Positions 1 to 13,000 of a stretch of DNA of 64,000 nucleotides are shown piece after piece. The position numbers and the translations under genes were made by a program. Position 1 is the first letter of the stretch. Each line of letters begins with the position of its first letter. Below the pieces are notes generated by a model. It was given only the letters and a program-made list of their open reading frames with translations. It searched no databases and was not told the origin of the DNA. Origin of the DNA: Gordionus sp. m RMFG-2023 (Eukaryota > Nematomorpha > Gordioida > Chordodea > Parachordodidae); the NCBI RefSeq assembly GCF_954871325.1, contig NC_088777.1, positions 20,561,366 through 20,625,365 of the forward strand, read 5' to 3'.

Positions 1-3000
1 ATCACGCATTAAGCTTAAAATCAACAAAATTTCTGGAAGTATTAAATCTAGAACTTATATCAATAATTGATACATTGATTCTTCAATTCGTTTGGTATAT
101 AGTTTAAAGAAAAACGCATTACGACAAAATAAGATAAAATTGCCAAGATTGGATACATGCGAAAACAAATATTATGGAAGCACTATTTTTGGGAGAGCTC
201 ATCAGTTTTTCTAGTCAATAAAAAAAACTAGTTAAATAACAAACCTTTAAATGTAACCAAAAAGTTATTAGAATTACTAAAATTTGTATCAAATTTAAGA
301 TTGAACAAAGAATCTAAAGAAAGCAATTATAATAAAAAAAAATATCTAAAAAAAATATTACCATCATTTATAAAATCAACTTTTTATCCTAATTTTAAAA
401 TTTGAGGATTTAACTAAAAAGTCTAACTCGATATTTTAGCCAAAAGAAAATTATACAAACTTGGAAACATATCTGACAGGACATAACTTGCGGCATCTTT
501 GGAAATGTTATATCAAAATGGTTTGGTTATGGTAAAATTTAAAACCATAGAAGTATAATTTTTTAATGCGTGTTATTGTTTAGTAAAGTAATTCGCTTAA
601 CCTCTCCTAGAAGCGTTCCGTTTTATAATTGTCATTTGTAAAAAAACATTGTGAAAATTTGATTATAAAATAAAATGATTTGTTTTTAAATTTCTGAGAT
701 TATTTTATTTAGAAAAATATTGAGGGGGTTTTATCAATTTAAAAGAAAATTTTCATCTATATATCAATATAAAAGTATTATGAGAAAACAAAAATTTTAT
801 TTGATCATATTTCACAGGGAGGGGGGTTTAGCCTTTGCCCCTTGTCTACGCCACTGGTCAGAACACTTATGTAACAACGATTTTATAAACTGTAAAATCC
901 AAACTGATATGATTATTCTTATCATATTCTCCCTAATTAATAATAAATCGATTTTAATTACGGATTTAAGCATTTAAATTATTTCATCTAAAACCGCATA
1001 CAATTAAATTAAAGCCTAGATAGGGTTCTTCTAATTAGTCTTCGAAGAATGATTTTAAAATTATTGGTGGATGTTTTAGAGAAAATAACTTAAAATGTTT
1101 GTATGTCTTTCTACATAGGAACAAATTAAAGGCATAGACATTTCTTCCGTAAATTTCTTAAATAAACTAGTTTTTATAAAAAATATTTAAGATTTATGAC
1201 TATTTAGCGGAATTTTATAATTTTCTTAATGTCGCGGGATGATATTTAATTAGTCAACAAAATAGAAATAATTTAAAAAATATAACAAAAACAAATGATG
1301 CATTGTAATTTTTTTTACATTGTTATCAAATCAAATGAGTAATATATTAAAAAAGTTAACCAAATGCCAAAAAATTATGAACCTTTAACGACATGCTCTA
1401 TTATATCTTATTTATTTAAATAATATTATTACACAAATAAATTGTAAATGTCCTGAAACACTTTTTCGCGAATATTTTTTTACTGTGGATGTTGTTTATC
1501 GCTAAGGAATTTTAAAGCTATATAATATTGCAAATTCAACCGATATTTTTTTCACAAACTTTTATAGCTAGGACAATGTCGCGTAACTTGAAATGCTAAC
1601 TGGAGTGCAGGGACTTCTACCTGGGGAGGGGGGGGGTAGATCAATCAAGATCACCATTGAAATTAGAGGATGTAGTTAGTTATAAAATAATTATCATTAT
1701 TGGATAGGGATGAATGGTATATTCTTTTTTTTATTATTTTAGTTTGGTAGAAGGTGATTAAACGTTTTGAGAGGGTTGTTATCATTTATATATGGGTATA
1801 CAAACCCCTGTTAAAGTGAATACATTATAATCTTCAGTCCTTTTCTTATAAAAGTTAAAATAGGAAATGGCATAGTAAAGTCTAGATCCTTTTATATTTT
1901 TTGATATCTAATTTATATAGAGAATTAATAACCTTACAAAATAAATTTAATTGTAAAATTTAAAAAAAAAAATTTTTTTTTTATTGAATATGTGAACGAA
2001 AAAGAACATAGCCATATCATAGTCTAAACCAATAAAGTTTATTTGTTAAATATATAACAGAGGTGAATAATAGTTTTGAAAGAATCATAGAGCAAATATG
2101 ACTTGGACAAAAAGACCCAGACGAAGATTCTACGGACAAAAAGACTGGTTAAAAATAACCATAGATAAAAAAGACATCGGACAAAAATACCCCAATTATA
2201 GAAAAATTTCACATGTTATAATAAAAGTAGAATGCAATTTCCTCGTTTTAAACGTTGCCCTTACAGTAGGATGAAATTTGTCCCACATAAAAAAGGACCT
2301 TTAATACACGGTGGGACATATTTCATCCGGAATGATTTTCTTATTTTATTTATTATACAGATGTTATGAATATATCCCATATAAAAAATAATATTATTTA
2401 GTCCAAACTTAAACTCCAGGACATATATAGTGATGGGTAATTTTAATAGCACTAAAAATCATTTTATTGACTTTCATTTGATAACCTTGTCTAGATAAAA
2501 AAGGTTCCCTCATCCCCCTACCTTTCATGACATTAACATGATTAATTTTAAAACTGAAAAAATAATGCTTATGCACTTTAAATTCAATTGAAGAAAATTA
2601 AAATTTTTACTTAAAATCATCTTTTGGGAATTCAGTGAAAATTTCTTTAAGTGGTTTTAATTTTGAATAATTATGGTGGAAAAAAAATATGCACCAACCT
2701 ACTTGTATTGTTATGAAGCATTACATATTGGCTTAAAGCTTCAGAATTAGTGCTTGTCAAGGTTTGGCAAACCTCGTTCTTAAGGCTACATCATAATATA
2801 TGATTTAGATTCCTATTTATTTTTTGAAAATAAACTAATATTTTATATTTAAATAAAAAGAAAAGATATCTGTAAAGATCTTAAAATAATAAGATTCAAA
2901 AATATTTTGAATTGGGGAAATCCCTTATTTCACTTAAATGTAATTTATTTTTGAATTGCCATCCAAAATTGACACTCTAAGCAGTAATGTTGTAGACTTT

Positions 3001-3038
3001 ATTTGGCTTCTCTGTTTTTGGTCAGTGACTGCCAAAAC
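1..3038. other. AT-rich intergenic DNA with decayed transposon ends
   Basis: No reading frame here resembles a known protein; the short open frames are AT-rich and unsupported. Two pieces look like hAT element ends: positions 837-856, which read on the minus strand start CAGTGGCGTAGACAAGG, and 1608-1640, which starts CAGGGACTTCTACC followed by a G-run. Degenerate GGACAAAAAGAC motifs recur between 2,101 and 2,195. No partner terminal repeats or target duplications could be assigned. Confidence 0.5.
2269..2328. repeat. Hairpin (inverted repeat, 18-bp arms)
   Basis: GGATGAAATTTGTCCCAC at 2269-2286 is matched by its near-exact reverse complement at 2311-2328, with a 24-bp loop. The arms differ only at the central A/T pairs. 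It could be a tiny palindromic MITE; no target duplication is evident. Confidence 0.6.
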
Positions 3039-3592
3039 CAGGGTTGTGCATTTAACCGATCAAATATGGTCAAATTCAAATAAATATTTTTTTATATTGA
3101 ATATCATTATTTTCGTTAATATTTTTTAATCAATTTCTCTTTTAGTAAGATTATCAGCCGAAACAGACCAATTTATTTCTGAAGAAGAAGTAGATCTAGG
3201 AATTGTTAGTAAATGCCACTTCTCTTAATGACCATGGTGGTTAAAGCTTATTCAATTGCTTGAGGTTGGAATCTGATTGTGGAAGTTATTGCTTTCCCCA
3301 TAATTTTCTAATGCCGCTTTTACATCTAAAATTTGAAATATTTTGATCATCACCACCTTGTATGACTAATTCTTGAATTATATCACCTGCTTCATTAAAT
3401 TCAATATGAGTAAGATGCTCCCCAATATTAGGGACACAATAAATAAGAGCCTTGTGATTACATGTATTTATATCGCTTTTTCTTTTTCAAACATATTTTT
3501 ATCTTCATTTTCTAGAATATTTGACCAGGTCAAATATTCCTCCGTTCAATTGACTAAATTTTACCGGTCAATTGGCCGACTTGCCAAAATTG
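3039..3592 (-). mobile_element. Internally deleted BED-type hAT (same family as 58,256-61,132)
   Basis: The left end CAGGGTTGTGCATTT and the right end, rich in TTGACCGGTCAAAT-like motifs, match the termini of the element at 58,256-61,132. Internal blocks match the 5' and 3' parts of that transposase gene on the minus strand, including the segment around the conserved WW/CPPCL motif near 3,190-3,330. The central transposase is missing. The extreme right terminus is mutated (AATTG in place of CCCTG), so the target duplication could not be confirmed. Non-autonomous and dead. Confidence 0.75.
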
Positions 3593-3921
3593 ATTGATGA
3601 ATTCATAAATATTAAATCATCAGACAATAAACATTAATGCAACCCAGATCAAGATTTAACTAATAAACTCAATGATTAACATATTGATAAAGCTGAGTTC
3701 CTCGTGCGCGATTCTTATGAGATAAGAAGAAAAGCATAGGACAGGATCACAAAAAAAGTATATTCCATTAATAAATTTTATAAACCAGATCTAAATTCAT
3801 TAATCATTATATAAATTTATTATTAAAAAATTACAAACTCTATCATTAAATCAATCTTCCACCTATTTTTAAAAAAAATATTATTCAATAAATGTTTCAA
3901 AATAAATTAGTCATTATTAGG

Positions 3922-4112
3922 AATTATCGCGATATTAAAATCGCTATATATATTTCGCGAAATAATTGTCGTTATATTGTCTTCACGATAATAACTTGAC
4001 TAATTTTCGCGAAAATGGTTTAGCGGTAATGTATTCGCTTTAAAGGTTTCGCTATAAAAAATTCGCGATACTGTCTTCGTGATAAAAATTTCGCTATAAA
4101 TTCCATTCGTGA
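3922..4112. repeat. TCGCGAT-type degenerate short repeats
   Basis: Motifs of the form TCGCGAT, TTCGCGAAA and TTTCGCTATAA recur about every 15-30 bases in both orientations. CG is otherwise rare in this DNA, so the cluster stands out. The family is unknown; it resembles the subterminal repeats of a DNA transposon, but no terminal repeats were found. Confidence 0.45.
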
Positions 4113-4124
4113 ATAAAAGTTTAA

Positions 4125-4723
4125 CCACCATATAGTTTTATGATTTGGATTGGTCTTTTATAATCTCTTCTTCAAGAATTGTGGTTAGACCTATAAATTT
4201 TTCCTTATTAGTCCATTCTATAAATCATTGTCTTAAATGGTAACAGAAATTTATATTAGTTTCATGACCTTTTCTCAATGCAAATTGCTAAGAATTATAT
4301 TATATTATGTGGTCTTTAAAAACCATTATCAATTGAGGCATATGTATGAATTAATTAACCTTTTTTATCACTTGTAATTCTTTAGAAGCAAAATTTTTTA
4401 TATCAGCAATAGAAAATATTATATATTGTAATAAATAGATTTTGTATTAAAAAATATTATTTTAGAAATGTCATTGTTTTTATTATTTATATGCTAGTTT
4501 ATTTTGTATGCATAATATAATAAATGAAAAATTTTAAATTCGGAATAATTGCTCAGAGTTAGCAAATTTTAAAAAAAGTAGAATATAATAATATAAAACC
4601 CGGCTGAAGGCCGGGCAATAGTGGGCCGAAGACCTGCAATAGGGGGTATGGGGGTGAAGCCTCCATAAATATTTTTTTTAGTTGAGCCCCCTTAGATTGT
4701 AAAGGCTAGCGAAGACGCCCCTG
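4125..4723 (-). mobile_element. hAT-like element fragment, inverted copy of 51,012-51,550
   Basis: Read on the minus strand it begins AGGGGCGTCTTCGCTAGCC, then a run reading CTCAACTAAAAA, and continues collinearly with 51,012-51,550 for about 540 bp to ATCATAAAACTATATGGTGG. The terminus is hAT-like (CAG(A/G)GGCGT...). A GC-rich patch (4,600-4,660) has no counterpart in the other copy. No coding capacity is recognisable. Confidence 0.65.
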
Positions 4724-6500
4724 TTTGCGATACTGCTCAACTTCTCTTTAGAATCAACTAAGTACATTCTAAATACCATTTTATTTTCTTCTGATCATAA
4801 TCGAATATCACATATTTCAATTTTATTATTTGTAGGAATATCTGATTCTGACTTATATTTCTAATTTTTTAAGGTTTTGGGCTCAGATATGGTTCTAAAA
4901 AGGTTTCAAATTTATCTATATGAATTAAAAATGAATTAGCAGCTACATTAATCAGTACAAAATGAATATTAAATTTATTTAATGCATGAGCGATATCAAT
5001 ATAATCAATCAGCGAGAACCAAATAACTTATTTTTAGATTCTTGCCCACGATTTACTCGCCTCTTAAGGTTCCATTGTTTAAGATTTCAGAAAACTTGAG
5101 ATTTCTTTTCAACAATGAATCTTCATTTATAATTTTCATTTTAAACAAAGGTATTCACATTTTTATAGAGAAATAAAAAAGAAATTCTATAATTTCAAGC
5201 TGTTTTTAATAAATATTTTAAGTTGTTTTTTTGATGGTCTCTAAATTTTTGTTCTCAATCAAAATGTAACCAGAAAAATGTCTAAGAGCCCATGTTATAT
5301 TTACACACTTCTTAATATGCAAAATGTTATATTAATTCTTATGAAAAATCCTAGGAGAATATTAAACATCAATTTAAAGGTTTTTATATCTGCAGTATTT
5401 CGTTAGAGGGTTATTATAATTCCCTCTTTTATTTTTCAATTAATTAAAATAAATATAATAAATAAATATTACTTTAAAAAATTATATAAATTTTAAAAAA
5501 ATAGCTAAAAAATATTGAATATTCATGTTTTGTACTTTTCTAAAATATTTACAATTTAAAAACAATGGCAATGGAATACTAAAATTGAAACTCTAAAAAT
5601 TCTCTTTAGCAGTAAAAAAACCCCTAACTTATATAATGTAAGTTTAAAAATAATATTTGGCACAAGAGTCTAAAAGATTGATTAAAATTATAATAACATT
5701 AGTGGTGTGATTTTTAAAAAAATAGCTAAAAATTAAGTAAAGGGTCAAGAATTAATAAAGAAAATACAAAGGATATTTTATTTATACTCTACTACAAAGA
5801 CAATTAAAAGATACATGCAATTCATTTTGTCAAGATATGGTTATAAAATAAAAATAAATTCTGAATGTATAATTCTTTTAGGCATCAAGATTTATCTAAT
5901 TCTATGTATTGAATGTGCGGCTGAGGTTACAACTGTAATACTTAATTCATCCCTGGGTGATAAGAAGGAAGAATTGGTGTATAAAATAAATTTGAAAAAT
6001 CAAAAAATTTATTTAAAAGGGATTAAGATATATAAATTTGAAAAGGATATTTTAATGATGTGCTATTACAATAAATATATTCTATTTACAATATATATTA
6101 TTTTTAAAAAACGTTTTCTGAAAAGAGGAGAAAAATAAATATTCGATTTTTCATTCGTTATTTGGATCTTTATTTTGAACTTCTTTTTCTTTTGCGTTTA
6201 AATCATTTAAAATGTCATTTTGTAAACGAAGGCGGGAAAAATCTTCGAAAATTATATCATCATGAACAAGGCTTTGAGAAAAAAGGTTTAATTTATTTTA
6301 AAAAAAGAAGATATTATTTTCATATTTATAGGTTCATAATCATAGTAAAATCAAATATAATTATGATCATGAAAAAAGGAACATTTTAAATAGTTATCTA
6401 TATCTAAAACTGTAAATGTTAATTCAAGACATATATGACCGGTTGGTTTTCCCTTTTCTCCTGGCTCATTCTACTTTCAAATAAGTTTAAGAAAGTTGAG
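4724..6500. other. No recognised gene
   Basis: AT-rich sequence with no supported gene. A minus-strand frame at about 4,873-5,022 reads as roughly 50 uninterrupted residues (including DYIDIAHALNKFNIHFVLIN) and is less biased than its surroundings, but I do not recognise a family. A 107-codon open frame at 5,815-6,138 looks like chance coding in AT-rich DNA. Confidence 0.4.
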
Positions 6501-6512
6501 GCAGAGATATCT

Positions 6513-6667
6513 TCGCATTAAAAATAAAGTGAATATGCTTATAAACTTTAATTAAATTTGATCGATTATATGAACAAGCTTTAATTCGCATTAAAAAAAT
6601 AAAGTGTATATGCTTATAAACTTTAATGATTGATTATATGAACGAGCTTTAATTAAGAATTTCATGC
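6513..6667. repeat. Imperfect tandem duplication, unit about 75 bp
   Basis: The block starting CGCATTAAAAATAAAGTG and ending in AACAAGCTTTAATT is repeated from 6,587 with small gaps. A third partial copy of the TTTAGTTAAGAATTTCATG segment follows. It lies just downstream of the arrestin stop codon, so it may fall in the 3' UTR. Confidence 0.6.
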
Positions 6668-6758
6668 CATTTCGATTATATGGCTCAGCTTTAGTTAAGA
6701 ATTTCATGTCGTTAAAAACTTAAATAGATTAACAATATATTCAATCATAAAATTGACA

Positions 6759-7091
6759 TTACATAAAAAATTGAATATATTTATATTTTCCCCCAAACCT
6801 CTTTTGATCTAATCGTTTTTCTTCTTCTCCTAGCTCTATAAGATCTGGCTCTTCAATTAACTTGGAAACTTGGTTCTGCTCATTGGTTCGTATTGGTTTA
6901 TTTGATGATATTTCATTTCCGTCGGTAAGACTTTTCGTATTTTTAGAATATTTACTGTCATAGTTAGTAACTTGCAGTGAATCAGCAGGCTCTGTTTCCT
7001 CCACCGGTTTGGGATGAGTCAAGACAAAGCCCACCTCCGCGCTAACATCTTGGCCGAAAGAAACTATCAATTTAACTTTCACAGCATAACT
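6759..7091 (-). CDS. krz: Arrestin exon 12 (C-domain end and tail)
   Basis: It encodes [20 protein letters not shown], then GFVLTHPKP, then a variable tail with LIEL about 25 residues from the TAA stop (6,759-6,761). LIEL fits the clathrin-box pattern (L, hydrophobic, any, hydrophobic), although the following residue is Gly rather than acidic. A clear AP-2 motif is not seen. The 5' border is one base uncertain and not preceded by AG. Confidence 0.88.
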   Translation of the reverse strand, partial: SYAVKVKLIVSFGQDVSAEVGFVLTHPKPVEETEPADSLQVTNYDSKYSKNTKSLTDGNEISSNKPIRTNEQNQVSKLIEEPDLIELGEEEKRLDQKRFGGKYKYIQFFM

Positions 7092-10000
7092 AAGTGTTTC
7101 AAGTCATATATATTTAAAAAAAGAAGAGTAAATAATTAATCCATAATGAAGAACAGAAGGCAATTGAGGAATAATATATGATCAAAGTAATTAAACTTTT
7201 TGAAGATGACCATTTCTTTACTAATTCAATCTAAAAATTTGCAGGTGTAAAAATATAAGGATGATTTATGACAATTATTCCCTTTTTTGTAGAATTATAT
7301 TTATTAAAAAGATAGGGTTTGGAAAAATTAATGTTTAACAAGAAATAAAAGTTGACAAGATTTTATCGCAAGTATAACTTATAACATTAAAGAAAATATA
7401 TAATGTAAGGAAAACATGAAAATAAATTCCCGAATTGTATAGTATATTGAGTTGATACTAAAAAAGAAACTACACCATAGTCTTAACTTTAATTTTAACC
7501 AAGATTAAAACCTTAGAGGACATCTAAGGATATAAAATGTCGGGGAAATCAAAAAAATATCTTTAAAAAAATACTATATAAATATTTATTTAATAAAAAA
7601 AATCAAATTTTTTGTTGGATATTTTAAATACACCCCAATAAATTACAAAAAAATTACTTTCTGGCATCGAAAATATCGAAATGATAAATAAAAAAGATTT
7701 TTAAAAGAAAAACTTGACAATAATCCCCAAATTCTCCTTTTCCTTGGCTCGATTATTGTTTCCATTATTTTCATTGCTATTTTGGTCATTATGGGTATTA
7801 AAAGCCCTTTCGTCTTTGAATCTTGAAATAAAAAAAAGTATTCATAAAAATATTAAATTTTTTGATGATTGCACAAGGAGTCTTTTTAAAAATAAATTTA
7901 ATTTCTATCCCTAACTAAAGATATTCATCCTAGAAAACTAGAATAACCTAGCTAAAAATATTTGAACAAATATCATTATTATATAAAATGAATGTAGGTT
8001 AAAAAAAACCCGCTTATTAAAATATTTTAGAAGAACTTAATTCAACTGATATATTAATTTTAAATTTCTTTCTTTTCTTCTTTAACCTCTCCCCGTTCAA
8101 TCGTTTCTTAAAACCTTATAAACTTCTAACATTCAAAAAAAACCCCAGAAATTACATTTATAAATGAAAATAAATGCTGGCTCAATGCTATGCTTATATA
8201 ATTATACATGGTAGAGGAGGCCAAATTTGTGTCTTCATGTTTTAGCTTGCCGTCTAGAGCTAATCCTCTCTTGTCCCTATTCTCGCTTAGCAAAGGGGTT
8301 AAATAGTAAACCTTGGAAAGATTACAACATGGCCCTAAGGGAAAACCGTCGCTGTGTGTATGATAGAATAATTTATAATTTATGGGCCTATCGTAAAATA
8401 TTTTATTATAGATTAAAGGAATTGTATTATATAAAATAAAAATTACCCCAATAAATTTAAATGATATATTAGCTACGATTTATAAACCCTCCAGAGAAAA
8501 TTATCGAATATTAAAAAATAAATTATAACAAGATAGAAAGAGATAAATTGCGTAAACCCAATAAAAATTGAGAGATATGGTTTAGGGTGATTTACATTAA
8601 TAATTTGCGTGAATAAAATCCACAAATGCATTATCACGAATGCAATGCAACGCTATTCCCCCATCCTAAATGTTTACTGCTAGGGTGCGGTGCGTCAGTC
8701 AAAATTTTATTTTAAAATTAATTTATTATTGAAATTTATGAAATAGAGTTTGGACGCAAAATACATAAAAGCTTTCAAAAATATTTTTTGACTTTAGATG
8801 CACTCTTAGTATAAAAGACTGGCAAATCTATTAAAATAATGAAAAAAATATATTTATATTTACTAAAAAATTTATACTTAACTATATGATTTTTTATATT
8901 TATTGGTAAAAATAAAATAAAACACAGACGATTCTGTTATTATAAATTATACTTATAAAAAAATATATTTAAAATACTGACAATTTTGAATAAAATACTG
9001 AAGAGCCTTTATTAAACATATTCCATTCTTCCATTACTTCAAATACTCTGAGAAAAAAATTATAAATCGTACTCGCTTTCAAGTTCTGCTACGTTACACT
9101 TGTATTGAGCTGTCGAAAATAAGCAAATATCGGCATATTGTCGCACTTTACAAAAATATCATAAAAATTTTTTTTTTCATTTCTAAGAAAGAATAAAGTA
9201 GGAAATCAATAAAAACTACTTTTAGTTGTTTTTAAATGATTTTGTGGTCTTTATCAAACCTATGCTCTTTCAATTTAATTAATGTTTAGGTTTGAAAAAG
9301 AAAAGTATGAGAATAAAAATTTTTTATAATAAAGATTGATTGTTTTTCAAACCTGCTATTTTAATCTTTTTGACCGTTTTGTTAGAGTTGTTGGTTATTT
9401 GAACGTTTACAGCTAGGGGTTCCCCGTGGTAATATTTCTATTATTTTATATTCAAGCATTAATTCTTTTTATAAAAGGTTCCAAAGCAATGATATAAAAA
9501 CATATGTATTTAATAAAATAGAGTCCTTTATCCAACTCAACTATATAATTAAATTGAATGATAAAATATTCTTTATTGTCACGTATTTTATTAATTCAAT
9601 CCCGATTATAAGTTTTTATTAGATCTTATTATGTAATATTTATCTATTTTTATTCAGTCGAAAAAAATTAAGTCCATCAGATTATTAAAATTTCAATAGT
9701 CTTAATTCGCATGTATAAAAGGGGGGAAGCTAAGGTAGTTAGCCTGGCGAATGCCAATGGCCAACCATTTTATTTAATTAGTAGGAGTTTTTTGGTTTCC
9801 ATGTTCTAGTAATAGGCATTCTTAGCTCCTTTAAAAATACCATACCATCCGAAGGTCGATAATGGTGTTACAATTATTGGCAGGAATATGGGAGCTATAT
9901 TTGTCACGCTTATACACATACTTCCTTTAGATTACACCTATCAAAGTTTGTAAGGTTGCGAGAAATGTTTTCATATTAAAAATAATAAAAGTTATTCTAT

Positions 10001-13000
10001 TCGGGCGTTTGTTGTGCACATATATCTATCCAAGGGGTTCCAAAGTCGATGGGATTCCCTAGAATTTAAACCTCTTTGAATGGTGTCATTGCATGTACCT
10101 GGCTTTAGTATTTGAGAGTTTGAAGTAAGGGAGACATGTTTAGCAGTGCTATTAAGCAATTCAATCTAATTTTAGAAGAAACTAAGGTAAACTTTAATCA
10201 AGACTCCAATTTTTAAAAGGGATTATATTAGTGCTCGAATCTATTGTAAAAAGTTAAGGAAAGAAGGATCAAAGAAATGGTCCCACAAGTCTCGTACCGA
10301 GACTAAGAGGGTAGTTGTCGGTCGTCCCGAAAAGATAAATGTACTAATGGATTGGAAAATTAGTTTTTTATTCATAAGAGTCATGCGAATCGGCTAAAAG
10401 TCGGGTTCAACATTTTTTTCAAATAGGGCCAAGCATTTAATAACATATAATAATGGTTTCCAGTTTTATTATAATAAAACGATATATAAAACATTTCGAT
10501 TAAGTGATTAAACATAAAGGGACTACTAGTACACATCCATACTGTCCTATGGGGACTATCTTTAGTATTACAATGTGAATCACGTGTAGATTTGTCTCCA
10601 ATGGACAAATTTTACATATAATTGTAATTAAAATATAGGGTTTGTTCCATTTTTTAAAATAAGATTTCATTACCTTTCTTTTACTGGAAGCTCATTTTTG
10701 CTATTAAAAATTTCAAGAGATATAATATATCTACGAAATTCTTTATAGCAATTAATTTCCATTGCCACCAATTTTTATAAATAACGTATGAGTTAGCGGC
10801 TTCAATAAAATAAAATAACAAAAGATTACACCATGTTTTATTCAACTATTTATATGATAGCACTTTATATGTATAAAGAGAACACCACACATAGCATTGT
10901 TATAATAGTTAATCAATCTAGGGATGAGTATTTTCATTGATACCCCCAGCTTGTTCTTCCTGGAGGAAATTTTGTCACCAGGCTAATGATAGTTTTTTGA
11001 TATAAAATGTATAGATTTATTATCTTCCCATTTGAGGCACACTATATTATTCATAAATAACTTTGAATTCATCAACCCTAATCATTTTTTTATCATTATA
11101 ACTTTTGGTAATAAATTTCTTTGTGCATTGAATGCGCCACATCCATATCTAAGTTATATAAATCTTCAACAAAGGATAGCGTAAAATAATTATCAAAAAA
11201 TAATCTGTGAAATTTGTTTTTCATTCCTCCAATCATATTTTACATCGACTTCCCGGTTTTCAATAGTGCAATCTCTTTTTCCTGTGTAAATTTGGAATTT
11301 GCTTGTATAACTATTTTAACAAATAATCATAGTTACAATAATATTATTTTATATCTAGTCTTGGCAGCGGTAGCCCAGATTTTGCAACTTTTTTTAAGTG
11401 TTTTGGGGAAATACCGCTTTATTGCACTTCGTTCTATGAAAAGACAATATGCATAGTTATAAAAATCCATGAACTTGATCTTAGATTCACATATTGAAAA
11501 AGCCAATAAAATCTTTGGCATGACATTAGATTCGATATATAATGCACTTGGGAATTCTTCTTGAGATTTTTTATTCAAATTATTTGTGATTATCAATTAA
11601 AATATCAAAAAATATACTCAAAAAAAGGTAATCGGAAAGGGTTAAAAAGAACTATCCTTTAATGAAGAAAATAGATAATCACTAATAATAGGTACTATGG
11701 GGGGGGCAGGGGGATTTTGTTGTAATTTATAGATTCCTATTTAAAATATTATGTGGAGTTGGTCAAGTTTATTTATTATTTATGAATAATTAGAATCGAG
11801 CCTTAAAGCATTGAGTTGTTGAGATAATATAAATGGTAAGAATTGGAATTTTAAGTTTATGTTAAGAGAGTCGATTGAATATCATGCCTAAGGAATTGCA
11901 GAATTGTGTCTTAAAATATTGAATTTAATAGATATGAAAGTTATGCATTTGAATTTTAGGCTAATTTAGGCATCTTTTACTTGGTAGGATGAATTTGTTT
12001 TATCTCATTATTTGTGAATTTTTGGATGAGTTTTAGGGATTGTGGTAGACATATGAATTCTAAGTTAATGTAATGTAGGATGTTGTGTTAAACAATGAAT
12101 TTATTCGTTTATATGAATGGTAAGCATTTAAGTCTTGCATTATATGCTGCTGGATACGATAAATTTGTTTTTGTGGATTGTAGGATAATGAGTCTTAGTA
12201 GGATATTGAATTGTGTTTGAATAATGTATTTATAATGAGTTATAAGTTTATATTAAGCAGGAAAGTGTGAATTAGTTATAAGAAATTAATGTATATTATG
12301 AATGTATTCAGCTTGTTTAATTAGCACCATCCAAAATTTAACCCCAATAATAAGGTTTATAAAAATTATTATAAATACCTTTTTATCCAAACAAATCTCC
12401 ATGTGCAAAGGGCCGGGGCTCATCATAAAATCTTTGGACACTTCAGTGTGAGGCTGAATTCCCGTATAAAATTTGTTGTCAGGAGCGTATATCACTTTTC
12501 TGATGGCTAATCTTACGGTTGATCTTGTAAGATATAAAAGAAAAAACTCTCAAAATAAAAGCCTTCATGCATGATATTTAATTTAATATTAAAAACAGCT
12601 ATTAAAATGCCTATTTGAAATGATGATTAAATTTCCCATTGTATAGATATATTTTATCTAAATTAGAACTACAAGATAACTCATTATCTCTTTATGATTT
12701 TAACTTAAAACGATTTTTATACTTAGACTAAGACAAATAATTAACAAATTATTCATATAGCTCTCCTCATTTCCCCTTCCAAACTTCACTTAATCATTTC
12801 CTTAAAATACTTTTTAAGCGGTTTCTCTTCCAAACTAGGTGAAACAAAACATTTGAGCTCGTAATCAACACCACAAGGTTTGCCCGTGTCATTGGGAGCT
12901 GGTTGGAGTATTACAGAGGCCGGGGCTAATGAAGGGATCTAACAAAAAATGAATATTCAGTTCATACTTTCAAATTTAATATAGGTTAAGACTTTTGCAA

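Noticed and set aside
5815-6138. 107-codon open frame as a real gene
   Set aside because: Composition is that of AT-rich random sequence (Ile, Lys, Tyr, Leu), with no domain, no splice context and no related copy in the window.
7714-7914. Plus-strand open frame of 66 codons
   Set aside because: It is the antisense shadow of arrestin exon 11 and its flanking intron.
8227-8439. Plus-strand open frame of 70 codons
   Set aside because: It lies opposite arrestin exon 10 on the minus strand, which has clear homology and matching splice phases.
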